Below, in pieces: positions 26,101 to 34,800 of a stretch of DNA of 64,000 nucleotides. Position 1 is the first letter of the stretch, and every line of letters begins with the position of its first letter. This DNA comes from Symbiodinium natans (taxonomy: Eukaryota; Sar; Dinophyceae; Suessiales; Symbiodiniaceae), in NCBI GenBank assembly GCA_905221605.1, contig CAJNDS010002384.1:301731-365730 (forward strand), read 5' to 3'. The notes under the pieces were generated by a model that saw nothing but the letters and a program-made list of their open reading frames with translations, had not been told where the DNA came from and did not search any database. The position numbers and the translations under genes were made by a program.

Positions 26101-27063
26101 AAGGATCTTCAGGTTGCTCTCAGCATTTGAAGTCTCAATGGGCAGCACTAGGACTTAGGATCCTCTCTCTGACTCTCCTTTTCTCTGTTTCTCCAATCGG
26201 TTTTTTCTTTTCTCTCATATCTCTCTCGCCTTCTCTTTCTCTTTCTTTTCTTTTGAGGTTCGCCGTGTACCGGCCTACCAGCAAGGATGCCATCGCCAAG
26301 ATGCTCTCCGGCGTGGCGGCCGGGGCCCTCAGATGTGTCCAAAAGGTTAGATGCATCCCGTTTGACGTACACTGTTTCACCATTCAAAAAAAGGAGTGGA
26401 AATGCGAGCTGCGGTGTGGCCTCCATTCAAACCAGCCCCTCCTTCCCCTTGTCCATGTAATTTTTTATGGGGAGAAAGGTAAAGCGAGCAGTGGGGGCGG
26501 CATTGCCAATGAGAGGTTCCGAAGTTTGACGGTGGAGGCCATTCTCCCATAGTCGATGAACATGTTTGGCTACACGCGACACCGAACAAGAATTCGACAT
26601 TCGTCCTCAAGGTCACGATTGATCCCCAGCCCCACCCTGCAGAGGATTTCTCGTGGCCAAACATTGCCCCGCAAATCGTGTGATTCTCTTGTGCTCTTGG
26701 GCCAGTGCTTAAGTCCTGTCAAGTCACGCCTCACCTCAAACTAAAGGGGAACGCGAGGCCGCCAAAAGAATGTGACCAACCAGCTGAGTCAGCTTGGCGA
26801 AGCGTCACCATGTCAAGTGTGTGGTCTGCATGGTTTCCCTTTCAAGACAGCAACACAAGGGGCATTCCCCTGCATTGTGCATCTGGCAACGTGCCGCACT
26901 GACTTGCCGGTGACATCCACAGCACTTCTGGTTCAAAGAATCAACGAATCAACGAATCAACGAATCTAAGTGATGCAGGGCTCGCAGCTGTGACCTCCTC
27001 CCGCGGGGAAAGGGGGGGGGGTAGTTCTAGGTTTTCGTTGTCGCTGTTGGCTGCAAGAGAGAA

Positions 27064-27119
<56 letters not shown>

Positions 27120-28641
27120 GCAGACGAGACTTGTTCCAGCCGGGCATTGCACAAACAAACGTAGGCAAATGCAGCGTGTACCGAACGCGCAATGCAAGAT
27201 GGCCTCGGGGGCTGTGGTGTTCTTTACTGCGAGAGGTGGGTTGTGGCCGTTGTAGCATTTTGTTCGTGCCTGTTTGCGGCTGATGAGAATGAAGAGGCTA
27301 TGTCGGGCCAGCTCCACAAAGGTGGGGTTGACAGATGCATTGCAGGGCGGGACTTTCACTACAGAGCCGATGGGAGTGCACGCTTTTTCTGACGCCCCGA
27401 AGAGTCTAAACCACCAGATTTTGTTTTCCGCCGTGCCAGGGAAGGAGAGGTCCGACTTCCGACTGCCTGGATTGTTCTTGCGGGTTGGGACTTGTTCCGT
27501 TGCTTTTGCATTTTACGGGTCTAGAATTGGTATCCCCGTGCCCGAGGGGGGGGAACTTGTGAGTCTTGAGCCATCTTGAGCCCCTGTCACCAAAGCGAGT
27601 GATGTGGTGCCCGCACAGGTTTCGGGGGGCACCGTGACGAGACTCTCTTTCAACCGGCGCCGGAAAACGGAAAAACGGAAGGGAAGGGGGAAGAAGAACA
27701 GGAAGAGCGTGTGTCCCCTGAGTTTGTCGCTGTATTTTCACTTCGACTCAATCAAAGCGTGTGCCTGTGCGCAATGTGTGCGTGTGAAGGCGTGTGAAGG
27801 CGTGTGAGCGCGTGCGAGCGCGTCATCGTGCGGCATTGAAGCGTCACTATGAGCGTCTCCAGTGTCCCTTGTGCGAGGTGGGGAAAGGCCTGAACGTGAA
27901 GGGCAAGTCCGCCAAGAGGGGCGCCGGGAACCGAGTAATTTGGAACCGACATGTGTCGACATGTGTCGAATTTCAGGCTTCGGACTGAGAGTTTTTTTTT
28001 GTGACTCTCTTTTGGACTCTCCTTCGTTGGGGCTGCTTCTTCTCCTGCTGTTCAGGTGCTCTCGGGCTTCGTGCCCTTCATCCAGATCTCCGACAACGAC
28101 CACCGCACCATCATCGAGCAGCCCCCAAGCTCGAAAAGAAAGAGGAGAGGAGGAAGAAGAATTTTGGAGTTTGAGATGTAGTATGTTTATATGATGCTTA
28201 CAAATGTTTATATATGTTTGTCTCTCTCCTGCTCTCAGCTGCTCTCCTGGAGTCTCTCTGAGACTTGGAGTCTACCTCTCTTTCTCTCTCTTTTTTCTCT
28301 CTCTTTTCTTCTCTCTCTCTTTTTTTCTTCTCTCTGACTTGGTTTTTAAAAAGAAAGCTCCTCCTGGGGCGCTCAGAGAGGTCTCCACGGGACTCGCGCG
28401 TGACCGTCTACTACAAGACAAAGGCGACCGCCCCCCTGCAGTTGCTCTCCCCCCCACCCCCCCTCTCACTATCTCTTGAGCATCTCTTCAGGATCTCATC
28501 TCTCCCACTTATCAGACCACAGGGTGTTTAAAGTCTTCCCAAACCACTTGCCTCCCCCCGACTTCTTCCGACTTCTTTCTCTCTTCTCCCACCTTCCTGC
28601 CGCGCGAGGCCTCGCGGCAAGAGGCGCAGAAGCTTCTGCAG
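5916..28641 (+). CDS. Spliced cyclic-nucleotide-binding-domain protein (PKA-R/PKG-like), whole span
   Basis: Seventeen exon segments chain in order and in frame into about 310 residues. The middle part is a CNB domain. The helix region before it reads FYAREKYKSLLMETKVP, then LETMPPEGIARIADTLQKR. The beta-roll reads IIRQHEEGKEFFIMLSG, YKAGDLFGEPL and NAPRAA (phosphate-binding-cassette-like, with its arginine), and the domain ends QFERLFGPMTDLQQQQYLTD. The downstream exons encode FAVYRPTSKDAIAKMLSG, VGKGLNVKGKSAKRG and FVPFIQISDN. From memory this is the conserved tail of dinoflagellate CNB proteins; I did not verify it. No kinase domain is visible. Most introns begin GC and end AG. Both ends are open: the start codon and final exons were not found. 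Splice sites are good to a few bases only. Confidence 0.72.
9137..9372. repeat. TATATAGTA-type AT-rich tandem array
   Basis: About 20 copies of a nine- to ten-base unit TATATAGTA, which is nearly self-complementary and inverts to TATACTATA at its right end. The Tyr/Ile-rich open frames here on both strands are artefacts of the repeat. Confidence 0.95.
9554..9566 (-). other. Possible relict of the dinoflagellate spliced leader
   Basis: The minus strand reads ATTTTGGCTCAAG, matching the last 13 bases of the dinoflagellate spliced leader (known to end CCATTTTGGCTCAAG). Such truncated relicts mark mRNAs copied back into the genome. If real, a retroposed transcript would extend to lower coordinates on the minus strand, but I see no recognisable protein there before the AT array. 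A chance 13-base match is possible. Confidence 0.35.
9700..10940 (-). pseudogene. Minus-strand coding-like region broken by frame changes, product unknown
   Basis: Three minus-strand frames succeed one another: about 10936-10469 (LQARNLQRKEARAAGEAWAG then GFGIVGKQALGAEVLLSLRL), 10626-10330 (GDLEAHEVGLEVNSVLAALD) and 10302-9901 (LALMGGEHKGPAVVLELVSQ). Their composition looks coding and their order is consistent, so this may be one old gene with frameshifts or unrecognised introns. No family was recognised. It lies inside the giant CNB-gene intron and starts beside poly-G at 10907-10922. Confidence 0.35.
11041..11480. repeat. AAGGAATTTAA hairpin repeat, short block
   Basis: About five units of the same AT-rich repeat that forms the large array at 18.9-21.8 kb: GGAATTTAAAGGGCTTAAAT followed by TCCTTAAATTGGAAATAGGG. 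Each unit contains an inverted repeat around AAAGGGCTT. The 7.4 kb separating it from the main block is filled by unrelated satellites. Confidence 0.93.
11518..11795. repeat. (TCC)n tract and CATCACGCA repeats
   Basis: TCC/CTT triplet run at about 11520-11600, then a degenerate array of CATCACGCACATCACGCA units to about 11790. No coding evidence. Confidence 0.9.
11797..14112. repeat. 96-bp GC-rich satellite, about 25 copies
   Basis: The unit contains GACACATGCGTCGTTTGTGC, TGGCAGGCGCGGTACTTAGG, CCTGGACCTTTGCCGCGCG and GGGGGCTCGCCAAACGCTGG. Copies begin near 11797, 11897, 11993 and so on to about 14080, mostly 95-98 bases apart, with shortened units near 12660, 12740 and 12925. Two subtypes alternate: GCTGGCAGG...GGGCCCCTGG and GCTGACAGG...GAGGCCCTGG. 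Because 96 is divisible by three, long frames stay open on both strands (32-residue repeats such as RWQARHMRRLCWQARYLGPL). I treat these as by-products, not genes. Confidence 0.96.
14113..14215. repeat. CACCATG/ACCACAC degenerate repeat
   Basis: Alternating ATGCGCACCGCACCACACCA and ATGTACCACACGGTACGCAC units border the 96-bp satellite on its right. Confidence 0.7.
14340..15165 (+). CDS. Degenerate internally repeated coding-like segments (WYED / HxGxWRA motifs)
   Basis: At least three related peptide segments occur on the plus strand. The motif (M)-S/P-L-E/Q-Q/R-H-x-G-x-W-R-A/T recurs at about 14633, 14798 and 15100 (EQHRGHWRAF, LQRHYGQWRTF, LEQHHGKWRAYLRK). The motif LTxWYED recurs at about 14398 and 14870. 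They read as tandemly duplicated exons or fragments of a repeat protein I do not recognise. Poly-T runs at 14245-14300 precede them. They sit inside the giant intron, so they may be a decayed retrocopy. Confidence 0.4.
15168..15660. repeat. Direct repeat, copy 1 (about 490 bp)
   Basis: Matches 16976-17515 with about 90% identity by eye. Shared blocks include CGGAACTGCTTGCCT, GGGGATGATCTCGCTCT, CCCAAAGCTTCGAGGC, ACGTTGAAACACCCTTTGAT and ATAGAGGCCTAACGTTG. Within copy 1 the GGGGATGATCTCG block is itself duplicated (15280 and 15378). Confidence 0.9.
15661..16975. other. Spacer between the two direct repeats, weak coding signal
   Basis: Includes a poly-T run near 15668-15685. The stretch at 15885-15935 (TCGGTGAATTGCATCCAGA...) is homologous to 17517-17567, so copy 2 joins directly at a point where copy 1 carries about 225 extra bases. 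A TATGGATATGGATGG motif at 16252 pairs with CCATCCATATTCATG at 16310. No gene is identified. Confidence 0.5.
16976..17570. repeat. Direct repeat, copy 2
   Basis: Second copy of 15168-15660, about 1.8 kb away in the same orientation, with an extra 120 bases near 17200-17330. It extends through GTGAATTGCATCCAGAGGAA, which in copy 1 lies 225 bases further on. This fits an insertion in copy 1 or a deletion in copy 2 after duplication. Confidence 0.88.
17571..18924. other. Low-information intronic sequence
   Basis: Open frames exist but none shows a domain. The phrase GACCCGGATTGGGAA occurs twice (17932 and 18586), hinting at an internal duplication. A CACTCACGCACACACTC run lies near 18800-18870. 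Confidence 0.4.
18925..21835. repeat. AT-rich higher-order repeat array with hairpin units (about 2.9 kb)
   Basis: Two unit types alternate. Type 1 is AAATTGGAAATAGGGCCGGT, ATTTCTTTTTTAAAG, then an inverted repeat AAGGAATTTAAAGGGCTTAA. Type 2 contains GGGGCCTGGGTTTTGAAATA, GGGGCCGCCGATTTAAATTT and ATAAATCC. The GGGGCCGCCGATTTAAA block recurs roughly every 200-300 bases from 19000 to 21100. After 21110 the array decays into looser AATTTAAGG units with AAAGGGCCGGCC. There are no long open frames. Confidence 0.96.
21865..22360. repeat. CCCTAA/CCTAAG degenerate repeat
   Basis: Runs of CCCTAAACCCT and CTCCTAAGCTCCTAAG with a loose 60-90 base higher-order period. It resembles decayed plant-type (TTTAGGG) telomeric sequence on the C-rich strand, but is too diverged to call telomeric. 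Confidence 0.75.
22440..22800. repeat. Degenerate ~55-60 bp tandem repeat, about 6 copies
   Basis: Units contain CTTTCGTTTTTGAGGTTGAG, GGCACACTAGGGTTTAC and AAAAATC. High divergence suggests age. Confidence 0.7.
22801..23075. other. AT-rich spacer, nothing seen
   Basis: About 275 bases of AT-rich sequence between two repeat arrays, with no repeat unit or coding frame that I can recognise. Confidence 0.4.
23076..23240. repeat. (CT)n and TTCC tract
   Basis: CT dinucleotide run at 23110-23165 followed by CCTTCC-type units. Confidence 0.95.
23335..24026. repeat. 54-bp satellite, about 12-13 copies
   Basis: The unit reads AACACCAAAAACATGACACA, TTTTCCGCAGAATATGTGTC, then ACTAGAGTTGTGTT. Copies alternate between CAGTAGAGCTGTGCTAAC and CACTAGAGTTGTGTTAAC, so the true higher-order unit may be 108 bases. 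The minus strand keeps an open frame of 18-residue repeats (MCHVFGVNTTLVTHILRK), expected because 54 is divisible by three. Confidence 0.95.
24027..25590. other. Intronic stretch with one coding-like segment
   Basis: Contains pyrimidine-rich sequence (24050-24300), a C run at 24486-24504 and an open plus frame at 24513-24989 without recognisable domains. A stretch near 25160-25260 reads AAGDADEVLGFAVDDESGGF and then VELTYLGKWHR, which looks exonic but does not fit the CNB chain. Function unknown. Confidence 0.3.
25591..28641 (+). CDS. CNB gene, 3' exon group (seven exon segments)
   Basis: Approximate exons are 25591-25665, 25875-25907, 26258-26318, 27878-27922, 28056-28127, 28381-28429 and 28609-28641. 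They encode KLIADFYMTGDSRGPRGSLR, PDAKQESTWHR, FAVYRPTSKDAIAKMLSGVA, VGKGLNVKGKSAKRG, VLSGFVPFIQISDNDHR, SPRDSRVTVYYKTKAT and ASRQEAQKLLQ. Frames agree across the junctions. The introns after 25665, 26318, 27922, 28429 and 28641 all appear to begin GC, two of them GCCGGG, and all end AG after pyrimidine-rich stretches. A further exon may start at 28714 (MAECKSEELTDAA). The gene probably continues to the right, placing the retrotransposon cluster either in a later intron or downstream. Confidence 0.7.
27066..27115. repeat. (GA)n microsatellite
   Basis: GA dinucleotide run inside an inferred intron of the CNB gene. Confidence 0.95.
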
Positions 28642-28768
28642 GCGCGCGGACACCCCCTCACGTGCCGCCCTCATGCGGCTCATGTGACCGCATGTGACCG
28701 CATGTGACCGCAGATGGCAGAGTGCAAGAGCGAAGAACTTACAGATGCAGCACGATCACAGAGCAAAG

Positions 28769-28829
<61 letters not shown>

Positions 28830-29527
28830 CGAGAGACAAAGGCGGAACCGAAAACAGCATAAGCGGCACGACAGCGAGACAGCGAGGGGCGGAAGCACGT
28901 GGGGCAATGGAATGAATGGAGTGTGTGCAGAAGAAGCTCACACTCTCAACGAGTGTGATTCAATGTGCGCGAGTGGCGCATAGTGGGGCGCACCGCGCTG
29001 TAGTTGTGGACAGCCTTGTTCGTCACTTTTGGAGCCTGGTTTGTTGTTCACGTTTCAACAGGGCTGACAGTTACGAGGATAAAGCGCGAGGGGTTCCCCA
29101 ACCTCGTAACTGTCGTCACTTTTGAAGCTTGGCTTGGCGTTGAGGCTTGCGCCGTCCTCCTAATTCGCTGTCAAAGCATTGTTTGTTGTTCCGGTCTCAG
29201 AGGGCCGACAGGTGGGGCGTGCCGTCCTCGTAACCGACTTTTAAACTTCGTGTTTCGTTCCGAGGATATGGCATGTGGGGCATGTGGGGCATGTGGGGTG
29301 CGCCATCCTGATAACTGTCATCGTCTAAGCTTCGCTGTTCGCGCCTCCAAAGTGCAAACAGGAGTGGGGTGCGCCTCGCAATCGTCTCCTCATTTTTGAA
29401 CGTTGGTGTTCACACCATGAAAGTGTGCACAGTTGCGAGGATGAGGCACGCAGGCTGCGCCATCCTCGTAACTGTTGAACTTGAGCAGGTGTAGATGCCT
29501 CAACAGCCAATTGAGATGGACACAGAG

Positions 29528-29607
<80 letters not shown>

Positions 29608-29941
29608 GAGAGAGAGGAGAGAGAGAAGAGAGAGAGGCCAAAAGAAGAGAGAGAGAGAACAGAGGGGGATCAAGGGTGGGGGTTCTAAGGAGCGGATCGG
29701 GGGGGAGGGCTGAGAGGAGCAGGCTAGAGAGAGAGAAAGAGAGACAGATAAGAGAGGGATAAGGGAGAGAGGTAAGAGAGAGACAACGGAGAGATAACAG
29801 AGAGATAACAGAGAGAGAAAGAGCGAGAGAGAGAGAGAGAGAGAGAGCGAGATGCGGGTTGCCTTCTCTGGTCCCTCAAGCCCAGCAAAAGCAGAAGAAG
29901 AGAGAAACAGAGCGAAAGAGAAAGAGAGATGTGCCCCAAGA
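28642..29941. other. GA-microsatellite-rich stretch left of the retrotransposon
   Basis: GA runs at 28772-28830, 29532-29610 and 29720-29855. A degenerate repeat of the type GTTACGAGGATAAAGCGCGAG...CCTCGTAACTGTC occupies about 29050-29480, with inverted GTTACGAGG and CCTCGTAAC motifs. No gene beyond a possible small exon at 28714-28752. Confidence 0.6.
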
Positions 29942-30021
29942 ATTAGTTCTGCTTGCAGGGAGGTGACGTATGCTGCTGCATGAAAATGTGTGGCCGTCTT
30001 TTCTTAAGTGTTTCAGGTGGT
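29942..30021 (+). repeat. Split direct repeat A1 (left terminus)
   Basis: 80 bases starting ATTAGTTCTGCTTGCAGGGA and ending TTAAGTGTTTCAGGTGGT. Matches A2 (36040-36119) with one difference seen (GTCTTTTC versus GTCTCTTC). Confidence 0.95.
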
Positions 30022-30029
30022 AGGTTCCC

Positions 30030-30353
30030 ATGGATTCTTCCTCTTCGGTCTGGGGAGCGGCCGGGCTTTTCGCTGGCTGGATCATCCGGGGTTGGTTTCG
30101 ACAGGACAGTCCGAAGTGTCATTGCGATTGCCATTGTGCCCATTCGTATCGTGAAAAGGATTCGGGTTACCCAGGGGCACTCACCCTGTTGGCATTCCTT
30201 GTATCTCTCTGCTTGATTACAGCGACTGGCTTTGCTTGGGCTTTCAAGGTCACCGTAGTGAAGAAAGGAGAGGAGCGCGAGGTGGCAGTGCACTTAAAGG
30301 GGAAGAGTAAGGGAGTTTACAATCCAGCCCGAGCTCTTCAAATCACAGATTGA
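30030..30353 (+). CDS. ORF0 of the retrotransposon: small membrane-like protein
   Basis: 107 residues from the ATG at 30030, nine bases after repeat A1. It has two hydrophobic stretches, one near the N-terminus (VWGAAGLFAGWII) and a stronger one around residues 50-70 (LTLLAFLVSLCLITATGFAW). A Cys/His-containing loop (KCHCDCHCAH) lies between them, and the tail is basic. Its TGA overlaps the next ATG as TGATG, so the gag-like ORF could be reached by termination-reinitiation. I know of no standard DIRS ORF of this kind; it may be a leader ORF or a captured segment. Confidence 0.55.
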   Translation: MDSSSSVWGAAGLFAGWIIRGWFRQDSPKCHCDCHCAHSYREKDSGYPGALTLLAFLVSLCLITATGFAWAFKVTVVKKGEEREVAVHLKGKSKGVYNPARALQITD

Positions 30354-31606
30354 TGGCAATCAATGTGGGTGATGTCGTGTACATGGACTACGGGGAGGCA
30401 CCTCAGTGTGTACACTCCAGACTAGTGTTGGCCGAAGTGGATGCCAGCACGCATGAGTTCGTGATCCTTACGCCAGATCTCGACCAGTACATAGAGATAC
30501 TTCACGCTTCAAATCCCGATGTTCGGTCTTTCCATAGGGGCGGAGCTGCCGGGGGACTGCCCAGGGGGGTCCCAGCTGCAAGTATATATGGCTTTGCGCC
30601 GATGACAGCTCGAGATTACAGTGGCCATCTCAGAGCTGGCCGACGAGAGGCGGATGCTGAGCGCCGGCGTCGAGGACTGGGCGCTATGGATCCAGCCCCT
30701 GCCGCTGGCGGTGCGGCAGACCCAGCAGGCGCAGGAGTCGGAGATGTGGCAGGACCTCCCGCCGGTGATGCAGGACTTTGGGTGCTTGCTGAAATGGTTG
30801 GGGGGCACAAGATAGGCGAACGTGTTGCTGTGCCGGATGGCATGGTGCAAGAAGCCGGCTGGGGCCTCTGCTCTATGTCCGATGACAAAGGTGTCACCCG
30901 TCCATGTCTTGTAAGGCGCTTACGCGAGGACGAGATCCCAAAGTTCTGTGAGGAACGCATCGCACTCGCCCGCAGCTCGATTGCTCTTGAAGGTGACGAC
31001 TTCGCTGCTGCCGAGGATGCTCGAACCATTGAGATTCGCTATGGGTTGAATGGGGAGCGGCTTCGCAACTTCAAGGAGACCATCAGTGAGTTAGTTGAAG
31101 TCGACTTCAACGACTTCCCTTTTGAGCCAAGGACGGCGCTACAGTATGTCAAGGCGGTGGCCTCCGTCGCCGAGTCATGCTATGCTCAACACTTGTCATG
31201 GGTTGCTCAGTCAAAGATTCCTGAGGGAGACAGGGCCATCCACGAGGACGAGGTTCTCTCTCGAGTCCTTGATGCAGCCGTAACCTACGATGGTCTCAAT
31301 GTGGCAAACCTCGCATCGTTCGAGCTCATAGTGAGACGCAAGCAGTTACTGGCAGAAGCTCATTCTTACAATCCCTCGGCGCCTTCATATGATGGGGCTG
31401 ACCATTTCATGGGCACCACATTCCGGCCCGGAGGTGGCATTGTCATTCCTGTCTTGACGGAGTTTGTCTCGAAGCGAATGCAGCAAGAGTCCCAGATCCT
31501 GAAGGAGCGCCGAAGGCTTAGTGAAGCCAAGGGCAAGGGGCGTACCGGAAAGCCATCCCCCAAGGGAGCCGGAGACGGAGCTCCAAAGGGGGAGGTGAAG
31601 AAGTAG
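30353..31606 (+). CDS. Gag-like ORF of the retrotransposon
   Basis: 417 residues from the ATG at 30353; an earlier in-frame TTG is not needed. There is no zinc knuckle. The N-terminal third is mixed. Residues about 110-145 form an Ala/Gly/Pro-rich linker, and the C-terminal part is charged and helical (RNFKETISELVEVDFNDFPF; WVAQSKIPEGDRAIHEDEVL; YDGLNVANLASFELIVRR). The tail is Lys/Gly rich. From memory, dinoflagellate genomes hold many similar predicted proteins with IPEGDR-x-HE and NLASxELxVRR motifs next to the same RT; I did not verify this. Its position before the RT and its basic tail suggest a nucleocapsid or gag role. It ends 233 bases before the RT start codon. Confidence 0.65.
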   Translation: MAINVGDVVYMDYGEAPQCVHSRLVLAEVDASTHEFVILTPDLDQYIEILHASNPDVRSFHRGGAAGGLPRGVPAASIYGFAPMTARDYSGHLRAGRREADAERRRRGLGAMDPAPAAGGAADPAGAGVGDVAGPPAGDAGLWVLAEMVGGHKIGERVAVPDGMVQEAGWGLCSMSDDKGVTRPCLVRRLREDEIPKFCEERIALARSSIALEGDDFAAAEDARTIEIRYGLNGERLRNFKETISELVEVDFNDFPFEPRTALQYVKAVASVAESCYAQHLSWVAQSKIPEGDRAIHEDEVLSRVLDAAVTYDGLNVANLASFELIVRRKQLLAEAHSYNPSAPSYDGADHFMGTTFRPGGGIVIPVLTEFVSKRMQQESQILKERRRLSEAKGKGRTGKPSPKGAGDGAPKGEVKK

Positions 31607-31839
31607 CTCAGGGAAGGAGGTGCTCTGCTGGGCGCAGTTGGGCAGAGCACTCACCTCGTTTTCAACTGCCGGGATTTTCTCCGCATTATGGTTTTCCACA
31701 GCAAGATTTTTCATGAGCCCAGGGGAGCCGACGGTAGGCATCGTGATATTTTCCCTTTGCCTCTGGTTGAGCTTCCTGAAGCCCCCGCCGCGGGCTCAGT
31801 CGGGCTGTGGCACGCCGTGTGCACACCAGTGTGCACGTC

Positions 31840-34800
31840 ATGAAGCGGGTGAATTTGGCAATCGCCGCGCTGAATACCCTTTTCTTTGGTGGGGAAGGTC
31901 GCTTCCAATCTTCCAGAGCGGCCTCGATGGAACAGCTTCCTCGTGCACAGTTTGAGGCAGTGAAGGGGCTTGTACAAAAGATTCGGAATTTTGGGGCACC
32001 CCCACCTGATGCTTGTCGCCAGGGAGCCCTTGCGGCGCTCCGGGCACCTGCCTCTGGTTACAGCATTCCAGAGGCGGGGGTGGGAGACGTGGTTGATATG
32101 CAACTGGGAGCATTGTCACTTCCGTCGGGCACGGTTGCAGGTGTGGACTTGAGTTCGCAGCTTCCTAAGCCGCTTCGTGAAATGGTGAACAATTTCGAGG
32201 ATTGGCTTCTTCGAGATGCGGACTCGTGGGCTCAGGTCAGTCATTTGGCATCCTCACTTCGGCCGTATAACGATCCCAGCCTGAATAGACGGTCAGGTTA
32301 CCTGCAGTTCCTAAAGCATCTCAGGCAATGTGGAATCCTGGGCTTGTCCACTCGTGTTCGGGGGAGGGTCGGTGCTTTTACTGTTGCAAAGAAGGACAAG
32401 GTCGTCAATGGGCAGAAGGTCAAAAGACAAAGACTGGTTCTTGACTGCCGCCAGGTGAACTTGCAGTTCAAGACGCCGCCTCATGTGGAGCTAGGCTCGC
32501 TGTCGGCACTTACTGAGCTGGAGTTGGGGGACAGTCAATGCTTGTATACCTCGGGGTCGGACATACAAGATTGTTTTTACGCCTGCTTCCTCCCGAAGGG
32601 CCTCGAGGAGTTCTTCTGCTTAGCGTCGGACCTCACTCCGGACGAAGCAGCAGAGGTCTTCGGAGGGTATGCGTACGAATATTCACAACGGGATCGTGTA
32701 TCCCCTTGCATCACAGTCCTCCCGATGGGGTTTAATTGGTCATTCTATTTGGTACAGAAGCTCCATGAAGGAGCCAGTCTGGATGCACTACAAATACCTC
32801 GTAGCCAACTCGTTCTCGACGGTTACCCGGCACCCCCTGTGGCAGGTGATGCAGTCATTTCCATGCCTTACTGTGACAACGTCCATTGTATGGGCAGCTC
32901 TGCTGAGGCTTGTGGGCAGGGGGAGATGAAGATTTGTGATAGGCTTGTCGAGATGGGTTTTACGCTTCATGAACATGAGCCGCCATCGTTGGTATTTCCT
33001 ACACTTGGGGGAGTGATTGATGGGGAGCGCGGAGAGATTCGCACTACTGCATCTCGGGCGTGGAACCTGATTTTCGCTTTTGAGTATTTGATCGAAAACG
33101 TCGTCACCACTGATTTGGTACAAAGATTGCTAGGTCATGCGATGGTGGTGTGTGTGCTGAACCGCTGTGGGATAAGTGTTTTCAGGAGGCTTTACGATTT
33201 CATCGAAAAGGCGGACTCACCAAGGAGACTCACAAGAGAAGAGGCAAGTGAGTGCAGGGTTTTTGTGGGTCTGATTCCTTTATTGGTGGGCGATCTTCGG
33301 AGAGGTTGGTCTCAAACGATTACGGCTACCGATGCCTCGCCTGAGGGTTATGGAGTTTGTGAGCGTGAGTGTGGCGTCGAGGATGTTCGTAGTGTCGGAA
33401 AATGGAGCGAGAGATGGCGTTTTCGTCGCCTCCCTCCCGAGGAGTGGCAGCCGCGCCGGCGAGCCACAGGACTCAATCCTTTCTCCGACATTTCAACAGG
33501 GGGTGCATCTGGCGAGACAAGTGATCCTTTGGAATACGTTTCGAACGAGCTGTTTCCTGAAGTTCCTTTTTCCCTCATGGAACCTGAGGCCTGGCATACA
33601 GTGCTCATGGGAAGATGGCGCGTGGCAAGTGAACACATCACTCTCAAGGAGGGTCGTGCTCTCGTCTTAGCAGCTAGGCGCTTGGCCAGAAACTCCAACA
33701 ATAGACGCAAGAAGCACCTCGTCATTGTCGATAACATGGCCTTGGCTTTTGCTGTCACAAAGGGTCGAGCTACAAATTTTGCCCTATTGCGTATTATTCA
33801 GCAACTTAGCGCACTTTCCTTGTTAGGGGATTTCCAGCTTCGTGTTCGGTGGGTGCCTAGCGAATGGAATGTCGCGGACGGGCCGAGCCGTGGACGCATC
33901 CTCCCGAGTTCTCAAGATGAGCTGGGGACCTCGAAGCAGCCAGCCAACATCAGTTCGAAACCTGAAGATCCCAATGAAGGCGACTCCAGGGAGCTCATCG
34001 GCAAGTGCGCTGAAAACCGGGAACAAGCCAGTCAAGAAGGCCATTCAGAAGGAGCGGGTCTTGGTGTCCGCTTCAAAAATGGCGACTACCAAGAGCGCGC
34101 GAGCTTTGGCCGTGAAGCGCGAGAGGCCCAAGAATCTGGGAAAACTTGCCCAGAAGAACCAGTTGTCCTTCTTAGAGATGAAGAGTGTTTCAACGGAGGT
34201 GGCGGACCAGTACCTGACGTACTTCAAGAAATTCGAGAGTTTCTGCCGGGAGCAAGGAGTTTCAAAGCTCGCGGCAGGGACGGTCGACGTGTACCTCACG
34301 GACTACTTGGACCTCCTCTTCTTCGAGGGGAAGGGGTTGAGCGAGGCGGAGAAAACGGTGGCCGGGGTAGAGTTCTATTGCCCAGACAGCAAGGGGCGGA
34401 TTCCCAGGAGTCGCAGAGCCCTCAAGGGCTGGCGGAAGGAATCACCGCCGGCCAGTCGTTTGCCACTTCCTTTGTTAGTGGTGTGTGGAATCATCATGGT
34501 CCTGTTGAGGAGACGGCTCAGGCAGATGGCCCTGATGGTGTTACTTTGTTTCGATGCGTATCTCCGCCCAGGAGAGGCATTCACCCTGATGAAGAAGGAC
34601 TACGTGGCACCCGTTCGAGGGGCTGGGAGCCAGTATGCAATGCACGCCATCGTGATTCGGGACATCGAGGATTCTACGCCCGACAAGGTGGGAGTCTTCG
34701 ACAACACCATCTTGTTGAACAGCAAGGGTCGGCTGTGGCTGGGGGAGCTCATCAAGGAGCTTGCCCACATGCGAAGCAAGAAGGACGATCTCCTTTTCGA

